DNA of 64,000 nucleotides from Ignavibacteriales bacterium (GTDB lineage Bacteria; Bacteroidota; Ignavibacteria; Ignavibacteriales; Melioribacteraceae), in assembly GCA_026390795.1 (NCBI GenBank), contig JAPLFG010000003.1, positions 558,001-622,000 of the forward strand, in the 5' to 3' direction. Below the pieces are notes generated by a model, which was given only the letters and a program-made list of their open reading frames with translations, was not told the origin of the DNA and did not search any database. The translations under genes and the position numbers were made by a program. Below are positions 26,906 through 35,633 of this stretch, one piece after another. Position 1 is the first letter of the stretch. Every line of letters begins with the position of its first letter.

Positions 26906-28060
26906 ATGCCGCTTTTTATTCTAGCAGTAATAGTTTTTATCATTGCCGATGTTATTATAAGATTTGCGATAAAAACAGTAAATGAGAAGAAAACCCGTAA
27001 AGAACGAGAAGCAATATTAGATGAAAGTATCAGCCTTGATTTGAGCCAGGAAGCAGTTTCGCTTAAACGTGCCGAAGTGCCAAATCCAAAAGCAAAAATT
27101 TTATGTGTTGATGACGAAGATATTATTCTCGACAGTTTTAGAAAAATTCTTGTACTCGACGGTTACTCGGTTGATACTGTTACTTCCGGCTTTCATGCAT
27201 TGAATTTGATAAAATCCCATCATTACGATTTTGTTTTCACAGATTTAAAGATGCCTGAAATGGACGGAGTTGAAGTAACCAAAAAAGTGAAATTCCTTAG
27301 ACCGGATATTGATGTTATAATTATCACCGGTTATGCAACTGTTGAAACTGCTGTCGATTGCATGAAGTTTGGTGCAATGGATTATGTTCAGAAACCATTT
27401 ACAGAAGACGAATTGTTGGCATTTACTCAAAAATCTTTGGTGAAGAGACAAGAAAGAATTCATAAACAACTTAAACCGCGTGTTCATATTACTCATTTAA
27501 CTGAAGAAGATACATTAAACGTTGGTGAGTTTTCGATTCCGGGCGGTGTTTTTATCTCCGAAGGACATTGCTGGGCAGCGATTGCGCAGGATGGAACAGT
27601 TCGAATTGGATTAGATGATTTCGCAAAAAAATTAATCGGCAAAATTGATGACATCGAATTACCAAATCTTGGTATGGGAATCACGAAAGGACAGCCATTA
27701 TTCATTATTAAACAAGGGAAAAAATCGATTCAATTTAATTCTCCAATAAGCGGACAGGTAGCTAAAGTTAATCAAGAATTAGCCGATAATCTTTCAGCAT
27801 TAGATTATTCAACGTACGAAAAAAATTGGATCTGCATCATTGATGCTGACAAATTGGATACAGAACTAACTCAGCTCAAAATTGGCAAAAATGCGGTTAA
27901 TTATTTTCAGGATGAAATAGAGACGTACAATAAACGTATAAAGGATTTTATAAAGAGTGATGGAAACAAAGCTGAAAATTATGAAATGTACTGGGGACAA
28001 CTTGAAAATCTGGAAGAAAAGGAATGGTACATCATTACAGGAGAATTTTTTAAAAAATAA
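26906..28060 (+). CDS. Membrane-anchored response regulator with a GcvH-like C-terminal domain
   Basis: 384 residues. An N-terminal hydrophobic helix (2-20) followed by Lys/Arg-rich sequence anchors the protein with its body in the cytoplasm. The receiver spans about 63-182: ILCVDDEDI, acceptor Asp113 in FTDLKMPEMDG, Lys in VQKPF. Residues about 205-345 are a GcvH-like domain: GHCWAAIAQDGTVRIGLDDFAKKLIG, LPNLGMGITKGQPLFII, NSPISGQVAKVNQELADN and a final helix. Lys272 falls exactly eleven residues before the Gly of PISG, the position of the lipoyl-lysine in GcvH, so lipoylation is possible. A REC-GcvH fusion with a membrane anchor has no assigned function that I know. AAGGAGA precedes the start, and the operon ends in a strong terminator 24 bases after the stop. 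Confidence 0.87.
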   Translation: MPLFILAVIVFIIADVIIRFAIKTVNEKKTRKEREAILDESISLDLSQEAVSLKRAEVPNPKAKILCVDDEDIILDSFRKILVLDGYSVDTVTSGFHALNLIKSHHYDFVFTDLKMPEMDGVEVTKKVKFLRPDIDVIIITGYATVETAVDCMKFGAMDYVQKPFTEDELLAFTQKSLVKRQERIHKQLKPRVHITHLTEEDTLNVGEFSIPGGVFISEGHCWAAIAQDGTVRIGLDDFAKKLIGKIDDIELPNLGMGITKGQPLFIIKQGKKSIQFNSPISGQVAKVNQELADNLSALDYSTYEKNWICIIDADKLDTELTQLKIGKNAVNYFQDEIETYNKRIKDFIKSDGNKAENYEMYWGQLENLEEKEWYIITGEFFKK

Positions 28061-28083
28061 TAATTTTTAGGGTTACAAACTTG

Positions 28084-28122
28084 AAGGAGAAAGAGGTAAC
28101 TCTTTCTCCTTTTTCTTTTTTT
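28084..28122 (+). terminator. Rho-independent terminator closing the NrfD / sensor operon
   Basis: A perfect 12-bp stem, AAGGAGAAAGAG / CTCTTTCTCCTT, with GTAA loop is followed by a T-rich tail (TTTCTTTTTTT). It cleanly separates the first redox operon from the 19-heme gene block. Confidence 0.9.
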
Positions 28123-28127
28123 GAGCG

Positions 28128-28156
28128 TTGACAAAGTCATACGAACTGAATATTTT
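28128..28156 (+). promoter_or_regulatory. Candidate sigma-70-like promoter for the 19-heme cytochrome operon
   Basis: TTGACA and TATTTT are separated by 17 bases, directly after the terminator and about 180 bases before the cytochrome start. The 5' region in between is AT-rich and no structured RNA was recognised in it. Whether this lineage uses such a consensus is not certain. Confidence 0.4.
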
Positions 28157-28338
28157 AACTAGAGACATTAGAGTCTTTTATCTGATATTAGCATGTAATA
28201 TTTGATTTTTCGCTAATTTTTGCGACTTTGTAACTAAATTTTCTCAATATTCTTATCTGAAGTTGAATTATAGTCGCTTCAAAAAGGTAAATGAACTTAA
28301 TTTTTGAACATTACTTCTCAGCCCTACAAGAAAAATAT

Positions 28339-30333
28339 ATGAATAAATTTGTTTCATTAATATTCACATTAAGCTTTTTACTCTCCTCTATTTCCGCTCA
28401 GAGCAAAGATGACCAAGTATGTCTTGACTGTCATGGAGATAAAACATTTACTACGACGCGTAACGGAAAAGAGGTTTCCCTTTTTGTAAGTGGAAAGTCA
28501 TTTGCCGGATCTGTTCACGAGGAAGTTAGCTGTACCGGATGTCATTCCGATGTTGATCCTAATAATCTTCCTCACTCCGAGAAATTAAATAAAGTCGTTT
28601 GTGCAACATGTCATGAAACCCAGTCTTCCCATTATGATAGAAGTTTGCATGCACAAGCATATAAAAAAGGTTTATCGATTGCGCCAACTTGTGTTTCATG
28701 TCATACAAAACATGAAATTCTTTCTGCTAAAAATCCGAAATCAAGAACATATGTAATGAACATTCCCGCTCTTTGCGGTCAATGTCATAAAGAAGGAACT
28801 CAAGTTTCCGGGATGGTTAATCCAGAAGAACGGAAAGTTCTTAGTGATTATACTGAATCTATTCATGGTGAAGGACTATTTAAACGCGGGTTGATTGTAA
28901 CGGCAGTATGTACAAGCTGTCATACTTCACATGATATTCTTCCTCATACAAATCCATTATCAACAATTAATCGCAACAACATCGCAAAAACGTGTACTCA
29001 ATGTCACCGGCAAATCGAGCAAGTTCACCAAAAAGTAATCCGAGGTTCACTCTGGGAAAAAGAACCAAATAAAATTCCTGTTTGTATTGATTGCCACGCT
29101 CCGCATAAAATTCGTAAAGTTTTTTATGACGATAGTTTTCCGGATGATAAGTGCATGAAGTGTCATTCACAAAAAGATCTTTCTAAAATTGTTGATGGAA
29201 AAAGAGTTTCTCTATATATAGATGGTGAGCAATTTAAAAATTCTGCCCACAAAGTAAATTCTTGTATTAAATGTCATACAAATATTAGTAATTCAAAAAG
29301 CCCTGTCTGCTTAAATAGCGGAAAAGTTGATTGTTCTATTTGCCATACGGCTCAAGTTGATGATTATAACATTAGTCTACATGGACAAAAACACGCTGCC
29401 GGCGATAAGTTAGCGCCATATTGCTCGGATTGTCACACGACGCATAATGTTCAGTCGAAGAAGAATATCACATCTCCAACTTTTGCACGTAATGTACCGG
29501 AACTTTGCGGAAGATGTCACCGTGAAGGGAAAAATATTGCGGTCGCCTTAGATGAAAGCAAATTAGGAATTGTTGCCAACTATAGAGAAAGTATTCACGG
29601 CAAAGGTTTATTGCAAAGCGGATTGATAGTTACGGCGACATGCGTAAATTGTCATTCAAGCCACAGAGAGTTGCCAAAGAAAGACCCCCGTTCAACTGTA
29701 AATCCAAATAATATAGCTACAACTTGCGCACAATGTCATCTTGGTGTTTATGAAGAATTTAAGAAAAGCGTTCATAGTCCCGATGTTACCAAGACAGATA
29801 AAAAACTTCCGGTTTGTAACGACTGCCATTTGTCACATGAAATTAATCGGGTGGATTTAAAGGACTTCAAAACTTCAATAATTGTACAATGCGGCAAGTG
29901 CCACGAGAAAGTTACAGAGAGCTATTTCGAAACATTTCATGGCAAAGTTTCTAAACTTGGCTCTAGTAGAGCTGCTAGATGCTATGACTGCCATGGTGCT
30001 CATAATATTTTACCGGTGAGTAATCCTGCATCGCAATTGAGTCGCGGAAAAATTGTTGAGACTTGTAAAAAATGTCACCCAAATTCGAATAAAAAGTTTG
30101 TCGGTTATTTAACCCACGCCACACATCATAATAGAGATAAATATCCTTACCTTTATTTTACATTTTGGTTCATGGTAATACTTTTAACGGGCACATTTAC
30201 TTTCTTCGGTATTCACACCATCTTATGGTTCCCTAAAGCTTTGAAGGAAAACAAAAAGAACAAAGAGATTGAAAGAAAAAATGAAAAACTTGAAGAAGAA
30301 GAGACTGATGAGCATTATAACAAAGAAGATTAG
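28339..30333 (+). CDS. Multiheme cytochrome c, 19 CXXCH motifs, C-terminal membrane anchor
   Basis: Start set at ATG 28339 because it gives a clean signal peptide (MNKFVSLIFTLSFLLSSISA), although its SD is weak; an in-frame ATG at 28291 has AAAGG before it and would add 16 residues. 664 residues with 19 CXXCH motifs. Motifs 1-8 and 9-16 are an internal duplication: compare ALCGQCHKEG...SIHGEGL...GLIVTAVCTSCH with ELCGRCHREG...SIHGKGL...GLIVTATCVNCH. Three more hemes follow, then one membrane helix (about 610-635 counted from this start) and a charged cytoplasmic tail. It is thus a large periplasmic cytochrome tethered to the inner membrane. It is followed by a cytochrome b and a second cytochrome c/b fusion, so it is probably the electron acceptor in a quinol-oxidising complex. 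Confidence 0.9.
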   Translation: MNKFVSLIFTLSFLLSSISAQSKDDQVCLDCHGDKTFTTTRNGKEVSLFVSGKSFAGSVHEEVSCTGCHSDVDPNNLPHSEKLNKVVCATCHETQSSHYDRSLHAQAYKKGLSIAPTCVSCHTKHEILSAKNPKSRTYVMNIPALCGQCHKEGTQVSGMVNPEERKVLSDYTESIHGEGLFKRGLIVTAVCTSCHTSHDILPHTNPLSTINRNNIAKTCTQCHRQIEQVHQKVIRGSLWEKEPNKIPVCIDCHAPHKIRKVFYDDSFPDDKCMKCHSQKDLSKIVDGKRVSLYIDGEQFKNSAHKVNSCIKCHTNISNSKSPVCLNSGKVDCSICHTAQVDDYNISLHGQKHAAGDKLAPYCSDCHTTHNVQSKKNITSPTFARNVPELCGRCHREGKNIAVALDESKLGIVANYRESIHGKGLLQSGLIVTATCVNCHSSHRELPKKDPRSTVNPNNIATTCAQCHLGVYEEFKKSVHSPDVTKTDKKLPVCNDCHLSHEINRVDLKDFKTSIIVQCGKCHEKVTESYFETFHGKVSKLGSSRAARCYDCHGAHNILPVSNPASQLSRGKIVETCKKCHPNSNKKFVGYLTHATHHNRDKYPYLYFTFWFMVILLTGTFTFFGIHTILWFPKALKENKKNKEIERKNEKLEEEETDEHYNKED

Positions 30334-30378
30334 TTAACAAAAAGATAATTTAACTGAAGTAAAAACGAAAAGAGTAAT

Positions 30379-31233
30379 ATGGGTGATACTATAGAAGCAA
30401 AAAAAGGTAAATATTACGAAAGGTTTGATGCCTACTCAAGGTTTCTTCACATCTTAGTAATAACCAGTTTTATTTCTCTGGCTATTACCGGAATGATAAT
30501 TAAATTTTCGGGAAGCGGAATATTCCAAGTGCTTTCTGATATTATGGGCGGTTACGCGGTGACAGGGTTCATTCACCGAGTAGCGGCAATTGTAACATTC
30601 ATTTATTTCGGTCTTCACATTGGTTATCTAATCCGGAAGGTCAAGAAGAAGAAATCAAAATTTACATCGCTTCTGCGCGGTGAAAATTCACTAATGCTAA
30701 ACAAGAATGATTTAAAAGAATTTATCGCAACGATGAAATGGTTTCTTGGCAAAGGTCCGCGCCCGGAATATGGCAGATGGACTTACTGGGAAAAATTTGA
30801 TTATTGGGCAGTCTTTTGGGGTGTTGCCGTAATTGGATCGAGCGGATTAATCTTATGGTTTCCAGAATTTTTTACAAATCTCGGTTTGCCGGGATCATTT
30901 ATTAATATTGCAACAATTGTTCATAGCGACGAAGCTCTTCTTGCTGTCGGGTTTATATTCACGTACCACTTTTTCAATACTCACTTTCGTCCGGATAAAT
31001 TTCCAATGGATACGGTTATCTTTACGGGAAAAGTACATATTGATGAGTTAAAGTCGGACCGCCCGCGTGAATATGAAATAATAATGCAAGACCCGGAACT
31101 TCAGAAAAAATTTGGAGATGCACCGCCTGTATTTTTAAGAAGGGCTGCAAGAATTTTCGGCTTTACAGCATTAACTCTCGGTGTAATTTTAATTTTATTA
31201 ATTATTTATTCAATGTTGTTCTTATATCAATGA
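30379..31233 (+). CDS. Di-heme cytochrome b membrane subunit
   Basis: 284 residues with five hydrophobic helices, one extra near the C-terminus (about 258-280). Histidines lie inside helices where b-heme ligands are expected: FLHILV (24), FIHRVAAI (about 66), LHIGYL (about 79), IVHSDE (about 188) and TYHFFNTHF (about 202-206). The GLILWFPEFF segment is typical of the FdnI / HydC / CbcL b-type family. It should oxidise menaquinol and pass electrons to the large periplasmic cytochrome encoded just before it. It closely resembles in plan the C-terminal half of the next gene, which suggests duplication. Confidence 0.87.
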   Translation: MGDTIEAKKGKYYERFDAYSRFLHILVITSFISLAITGMIIKFSGSGIFQVLSDIMGGYAVTGFIHRVAAIVTFIYFGLHIGYLIRKVKKKKSKFTSLLRGENSLMLNKNDLKEFIATMKWFLGKGPRPEYGRWTYWEKFDYWAVFWGVAVIGSSGLILWFPEFFTNLGLPGSFINIATIVHSDEALLAVGFIFTYHFFNTHFRPDKFPMDTVIFTGKVHIDELKSDRPREYEIIMQDPELQKKFGDAPPVFLRRAARIFGFTALTLGVILILLIIYSMLFLYQ

Positions 31234-31255
31234 TATTTTTTTACGGAGTTTTTTC

Positions 31256-33679
31256 ATGTCGTCATTTTCGAAAAAGTTTTTTTTGAATTTAGTTTGCTAT
31301 AGCATCCTCCTTTTTTTAAGCAGCTATACGTATGCACAAGAATTTAAGTGCGGGGATTGCCATGAGAATGTAATTCAAAAATCAGTTCATAATGAAGTAA
31401 TCAGCTGCCAGGACTGCCATACTAACATTAAGGATGAAAGTCATACCGAGAAAAAAAATTACAAAAAGGTTAAATGCGAAACTTGTCATGAAGAATATGC
31501 AGATCTAGTTAAGAGCGATATTCATCATCGTTTAAAAGGAAAAGTAAAGAATCCTCCCGATTGTAAAAAATGCCACGGCACTCATGAAATTAAAACCCCT
31601 CCAAAAGAGAATAAACTGAAAGTAAAGGAATACTGTTCGCAGTGTCATACAAGCAGTTTGGTGCTTGCTAATCCATATCATTCTAAAGCTGTGGAAGGGA
31701 ATAAATGTATAAGCTGCCATAAACAAAATGATTATACAACGCTCAAAAAATCGGTTCATAAAGATTTAGAATGCGCTGATTGCCATAATTACATTTCCAA
31801 TAATCTTGGCAACCATCCGCAAAATGTAAGTGCAACACAAAAGGCAGATTGTTATTTGTGTCACTCAGCCATCGCAAAAGAACATAGAGAAAGTATTCAT
31901 GGAATTTCTTTAAGTGAAGGTATTGACGAAGCAGCTATGTGCTGGAACTGTCATGGTTCGCACGACATCAAAAAAGTAAATGACCCGAGCAGTAAAGTCT
32001 ATCCTAAGAATTTGGCTACAACATGCGGAACGTGTCATGATAATCCAAAGCTCGTCCAAAAATTTTCTTTCAGTATAAAAAATCCCGGGGTGCTTTATTC
32101 GAACTCTATTCACGGTAAACTAGTAGAACAAGGAAAATTGAATTCGGCAAATTGCAGTACCTGTCATGGTGTTCATAATATTAAAAATCGAATTCAACCG
32201 GGATCAACAATTTCCAGTTTCGAAATTCCCGAAACATGCGGACAATGCCACAGAGAAATTGCCGATGAATATGAAAAATCAATTCATTGGGTAAGAGCAA
32301 AAGCAGGAATACGCGAAGCTCCGGTATGTAATGACTGTCATTCCGAACACAGCATGCAGACAGTTAATAATCGTTTAGATGCGAGAAAACTACAACAGCA
32401 GACATGTATTATCTGTCATCAAAACCCAAAAATTGCTCAAAGATTTGGTATTTCCGGTGATCAAGTTAAACAATATGAAGACAGCTATCATGGTTTAGCA
32501 ATGCTGCGTGGCGATAAAGATGTTGCGTTGTGTGTAGACTGCCACAATGTACATAAAATTTTACCAAAGAATAATCCGGAATCGTCCGTAAATCAGTTAA
32601 ACGTAACGGCCACATGCAAGAAATGCCATCCGAATGCTACCGATACATTTGCAAAAAGTTATTCTCACAAAACATTAGACAACGTTGCTTCGAAAATTGA
32701 AAATTTTGTAGGAACAATTTATTTCTGGCTTATCATTTCAGTTATTGGAGGTATGATTCTTCATAACCTTCTAATTTTTGTTTATGAGATTCGTAAAAAA
32801 AGACGGCATGAGAAAACAGAAATCAGAATTCCAAGATTTACAAAGAATGAAGTTATCCAGCATTATTTACTTTTAACTTCATTTCTTACACTAGCAATAA
32901 CAGGATTCGCTCTTAAATACCATGCAAGCTGGTGGGCGGAATTATTACAAACATTTGGATTGAGCGAAACAGCACGTCAATACATTCACCGCAGTGCGGC
33001 TGTTGTTATGATTACAAGCGGTTTATACCATATATTCTATTTATTATTTACACCTCGCGGAAGAGATGTTCTCTTAAATTTAATTCCGAAATTTCATGAT
33101 ATAACCGATGCCCGCGATAATATTCTTTATTATCTGCGCCTGAAAAAAGATAAACCGAAATTTGATACTTATGACTACACAGAAAAAGCCGAATATTGGG
33201 CATTAATTTGGGGAACAATTGTTATGGGTGCAACCGGATTTATATTATGGTTCCCAACAGTTGTCGGCAACTGGGCTCCAACATGGTTAATTAAAGTCAG
33301 CGAGTTAATTCATTTCTACGAAGCAATTTTAGCAACACTTGCAATTATTGTATGGCATTGGTTCTTTGTAATCTTCCACCCACATGAATATCCTATGAGT
33401 CTAACTTGGATGGACGGAAAAATGTCTCTTCATACATACCGCCATCATCATGAAAAACATTTTAGACGGTTGGTTCTTGAATTCAAGGAATTTAAAAGCG
33501 GTCTTCGAGATCTTAAGAAAGTTAGCAACTCGACTCTATTATTTACTTCAACATTAGAAAAGAACGGGCTTAATGCGGAATCAGTGATTCAACATGAAAT
33601 TGATAATGATCCGGAGTTAAGAATCTGGGTTGAAGAAAACCTTGACAAAAAGGTTGAGAAAAAAGAAAATATTGTTTAA
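31256..33679 (+). CDS. Fused multiheme cytochrome c (16 CXXCH) and di-heme cytochrome b, CbcL-like architecture
   Basis: 807 residues. A signal peptide ending at YTYAQ leads into a periplasmic part with 16 CXXCH motifs (about 34-460). A linking membrane helix (about 480-505) follows, and then a cytochrome b domain (about 525-710) with His-bearing helices (IQHYLLLTSF, YIHRSAAVV, LYHIFYLL, LIHFYEAI, WHWFFVIFH). GFILWFPTVV matches the same place in the preceding cytochrome b. The architecture, periplasmic c-hemes fused to an inner-membrane b domain, is that of the Geobacter CbcL menaquinol dehydrogenase, but the heme number is higher and I claim only architectural likeness. With the two genes before it, it forms a module with 35 c-type motifs and two b-type subunits. 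About 130 bases without a gene follow it. Confidence 0.9.
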   Translation: MSSFSKKFFLNLVCYSILLFLSSYTYAQEFKCGDCHENVIQKSVHNEVISCQDCHTNIKDESHTEKKNYKKVKCETCHEEYADLVKSDIHHRLKGKVKNPPDCKKCHGTHEIKTPPKENKLKVKEYCSQCHTSSLVLANPYHSKAVEGNKCISCHKQNDYTTLKKSVHKDLECADCHNYISNNLGNHPQNVSATQKADCYLCHSAIAKEHRESIHGISLSEGIDEAAMCWNCHGSHDIKKVNDPSSKVYPKNLATTCGTCHDNPKLVQKFSFSIKNPGVLYSNSIHGKLVEQGKLNSANCSTCHGVHNIKNRIQPGSTISSFEIPETCGQCHREIADEYEKSIHWVRAKAGIREAPVCNDCHSEHSMQTVNNRLDARKLQQQTCIICHQNPKIAQRFGISGDQVKQYEDSYHGLAMLRGDKDVALCVDCHNVHKILPKNNPESSVNQLNVTATCKKCHPNATDTFAKSYSHKTLDNVASKIENFVGTIYFWLIISVIGGMILHNLLIFVYEIRKKRRHEKTEIRIPRFTKNEVIQHYLLLTSFLTLAITGFALKYHASWWAELLQTFGLSETARQYIHRSAAVVMITSGLYHIFYLLFTPRGRDVLLNLIPKFHDITDARDNILYYLRLKKDKPKFDTYDYTEKAEYWALIWGTIVMGATGFILWFPTVVGNWAPTWLIKVSELIHFYEAILATLAIIVWHWFFVIFHPHEYPMSLTWMDGKMSLHTYRHHHEKHFRRLVLEFKEFKSGLRDLKKVSNSTLLFTSTLEKNGLNAESVIQHEIDNDPELRIWVEENLDKKVEKKENIV

Positions 33680-33812
33680 TAAATAGTTTTATCTGATTTA
33701 CGAGGTTGCCTATTAATCGTAAATGGGCTATTTTAGAATAGGATTAAGAAGTTCTTTTATATAATTCAATAAATTTCTAGATCAATCATTCAATCTTTCC
33801 ACGGAGGAAAAA

Positions 33813-34337
33813 ATGAATTACAAAACTTCTCTTCTCGTATTAATTATTGTTGCAGCTTACCTTTTTATGCCGACAAATACAAATGCACAAGCCAAATTTG
33901 TCGGTAGCAAAACTTGCGGAATGTGCCATAAATCCGAAAAACAAGGGCAACAATTAAAAATTTGGTCTGAAAGCAAACACGCTCAGGCATACAAAGTTCT
34001 CTTAACTCCTCAAGCAGATGAAATAGCTATGAAGAAAGGCGGGAAAAAAGCTGCTGAAACACCAGAATGTTTGAAATGCCATGTTGGTGAAAAAGCATTA
34101 GTTGAATCTACTTTTAAAGAAGACGGCGTACAATGCGAAACATGTCATGGTGCTGGTTCAGAATATAAAACAATGTCCGTTATGAAAAACAAAGAAGAAG
34201 CAATTAAAAAAGGTTTAACTGTTCCAGAAGGTGAAAAATTCTGTAAGACATGTCATAATTCAGCAAGTCCTACTTTCAAAGAATTCAAGTATGCTGAAAT
34301 GTGGAAAAAAATCGCTCATGCAACACCTAAAGGTTAA
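33813..34337 (+). CDS. Periplasmic tetraheme cytochrome c, c554-like
   Basis: 174 residues with a signal peptide (ending near NTNAQ) and four CXXCH motifs: CGMCH, CLKCH, CETCH and CKTCH. The opening FVGSKTCGMCHKSEKQGQQL and WSESKHAQAYKVL are typical of the cytochrome c554 family (PF13435-like), as is the short helix-rich body. It is probably a soluble shuttle between the inner-membrane cytochrome complexes and the outer-membrane conduit encoded next. CGGAGGAAAAA before the start is the strongest ribosome binding site of this block, consistent with an abundant carrier. Confidence 0.9.
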   Translation: MNYKTSLLVLIIVAAYLFMPTNTNAQAKFVGSKTCGMCHKSEKQGQQLKIWSESKHAQAYKVLLTPQADEIAMKKGGKKAAETPECLKCHVGEKALVESTFKEDGVQCETCHGAGSEYKTMSVMKNKEEAIKKGLTVPEGEKFCKTCHNSASPTFKEFKYAEMWKKIAHATPKG

Positions 34338-34358
34338 TTCTATTTTATAGAGCATAAA

Positions 34359-35627
34359 ATGAAAAAAATATTTTTGCTGTTTCTCTTTTTTAGTCTGCCG
34401 TTTATGATTTCTGCCCAGAATCTTAACGGCAGCATCTCTTCTTCATTCTATACATTCGAGAGATTTGATACACTCAAGACTTCCGATACATTCATTAGAA
34501 ATTTCGAAACCTTATCGCTTAACTTCAATTATAATAAGATTTCGCTTCGAACCCGAATGAACTTTGAAACGAATCTCAGCAATTCTTTGGATAGTGATCC
34601 TCGAATGAGATTTTACAATTTATATCTTGAAGCCCGCGATATATTCGATCTGTTCACATTGAAACTCGGCAGACAGCCTTTATTTACACCTGTTGCCGGC
34701 GGATTATATGATGGAGTTAATCTAAAATTTAGATACTCCGGTATCTCAATCACCGGTTTTTACGGCGGAAATGTTCCGGCTTATCAAAAATTACAAATGA
34801 CTACAGACCTAAGCAATGATTACGTTTTAGGTGGTAAAATTGATCTGAATTTTCTTGAACATTTTAATTTTGGATTGAGCTACATGGACAAAAACTTCAA
34901 ACCTCTTGATTTCACGGCTTTGAGGTTAGATGCCAATTTAAATTTGATTCAAGTACTTATAGAACAGAAATCGAATCAATTTAAATTTCTTACCGCAGAG
35001 GCGTCATATTTCTTAAATGAGAAAGTAAATATTGATACACGATACGAATACGATTTGAATTTCAGCACAACATCTAAATTTGAAGTCAACGGGCGCGTTC
35101 AAGCCACAGATGAATTAGGTATTGATGCTTATTATAATTACCGCGAACCGAAGATCAGATACAATTCCATTTTTTCTGTGTTTGATTACGGCAATTCGCA
35201 AGAAATGGAAGGCGGAATTGACTATAAATTAAATAAGGATATAACCATTTTTGGTAAATATGGAAACGTAATTTACGATGATGATAGTTCTCAAAGATTA
35301 AATATTGGAGCCACAACAGCATACGGCAGTTTCAGCTACAGAAAAACATTCGGATATGCCGGAGAACTTGATGCGGTTTCAATTTATACAGCACACACTT
35401 TCGGCGATGGCTTTATTACTCCGTCAGTCGGAATTGCTTTTACAAATTACAAACTCTCAGCAGATTCAGAAGTTAATACTATAACAAGCCTTCTTGGCGG
35501 TGTAAATTTAAGACCATGGACTTATCTATCATTTGATCTTCAGGGTCAGTATTTCAATAACAAAATTTACAAAGATGATTTCAGAATTCTGTTCAAAGTA
35601 AATTACTGGTTTAATACTAATTTCTAG
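34359..35627 (+). CDS. Outer-membrane beta-barrel protein, probable porin of a cytochrome conduit
   Basis: 422 residues with a signal peptide ending at MISAQ. The mature protein is built of alternating amphipathic strands through its whole length (LSLNFNYNKISLRTRMNF, LYLEARDIFDLFTLKLGRQP, FNFGLSYMDKNF, IDTRYEYDLNF, YLSFDLQGQYF). It ends in Phe, as outer-membrane barrels do; 16 to 20 strands seem possible. It lies between a tetraheme shuttle and two further multiheme cytochromes, one a lipoprotein, the same set of parts as porin-cytochrome conduits. By sequence alone it could also be an ordinary porin. It has no heme motif. Confidence 0.8.
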   Translation: MKKIFLLFLFFSLPFMISAQNLNGSISSSFYTFERFDTLKTSDTFIRNFETLSLNFNYNKISLRTRMNFETNLSNSLDSDPRMRFYNLYLEARDIFDLFTLKLGRQPLFTPVAGGLYDGVNLKFRYSGISITGFYGGNVPAYQKLQMTTDLSNDYVLGGKIDLNFLEHFNFGLSYMDKNFKPLDFTALRLDANLNLIQVLIEQKSNQFKFLTAEASYFLNEKVNIDTRYEYDLNFSTTSKFEVNGRVQATDELGIDAYYNYREPKIRYNSIFSVFDYGNSQEMEGGIDYKLNKDITIFGKYGNVIYDDDSSQRLNIGATTAYGSFSYRKTFGYAGELDAVSIYTAHTFGDGFITPSVGIAFTNYKLSADSEVNTITSLLGGVNLRPWTYLSFDLQGQYFNNKIYKDDFRILFKVNYWFNTNF

Positions 35628-35633
35628 AATATT

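Noticed and set aside
33693-33725. ATTTACGA / TCGTAAAT inverted repeat after the 16-heme fusion gene as a terminator
   Set aside because: Eight-base arms with a 13-base AT-rich loop and no following T run; too weak.
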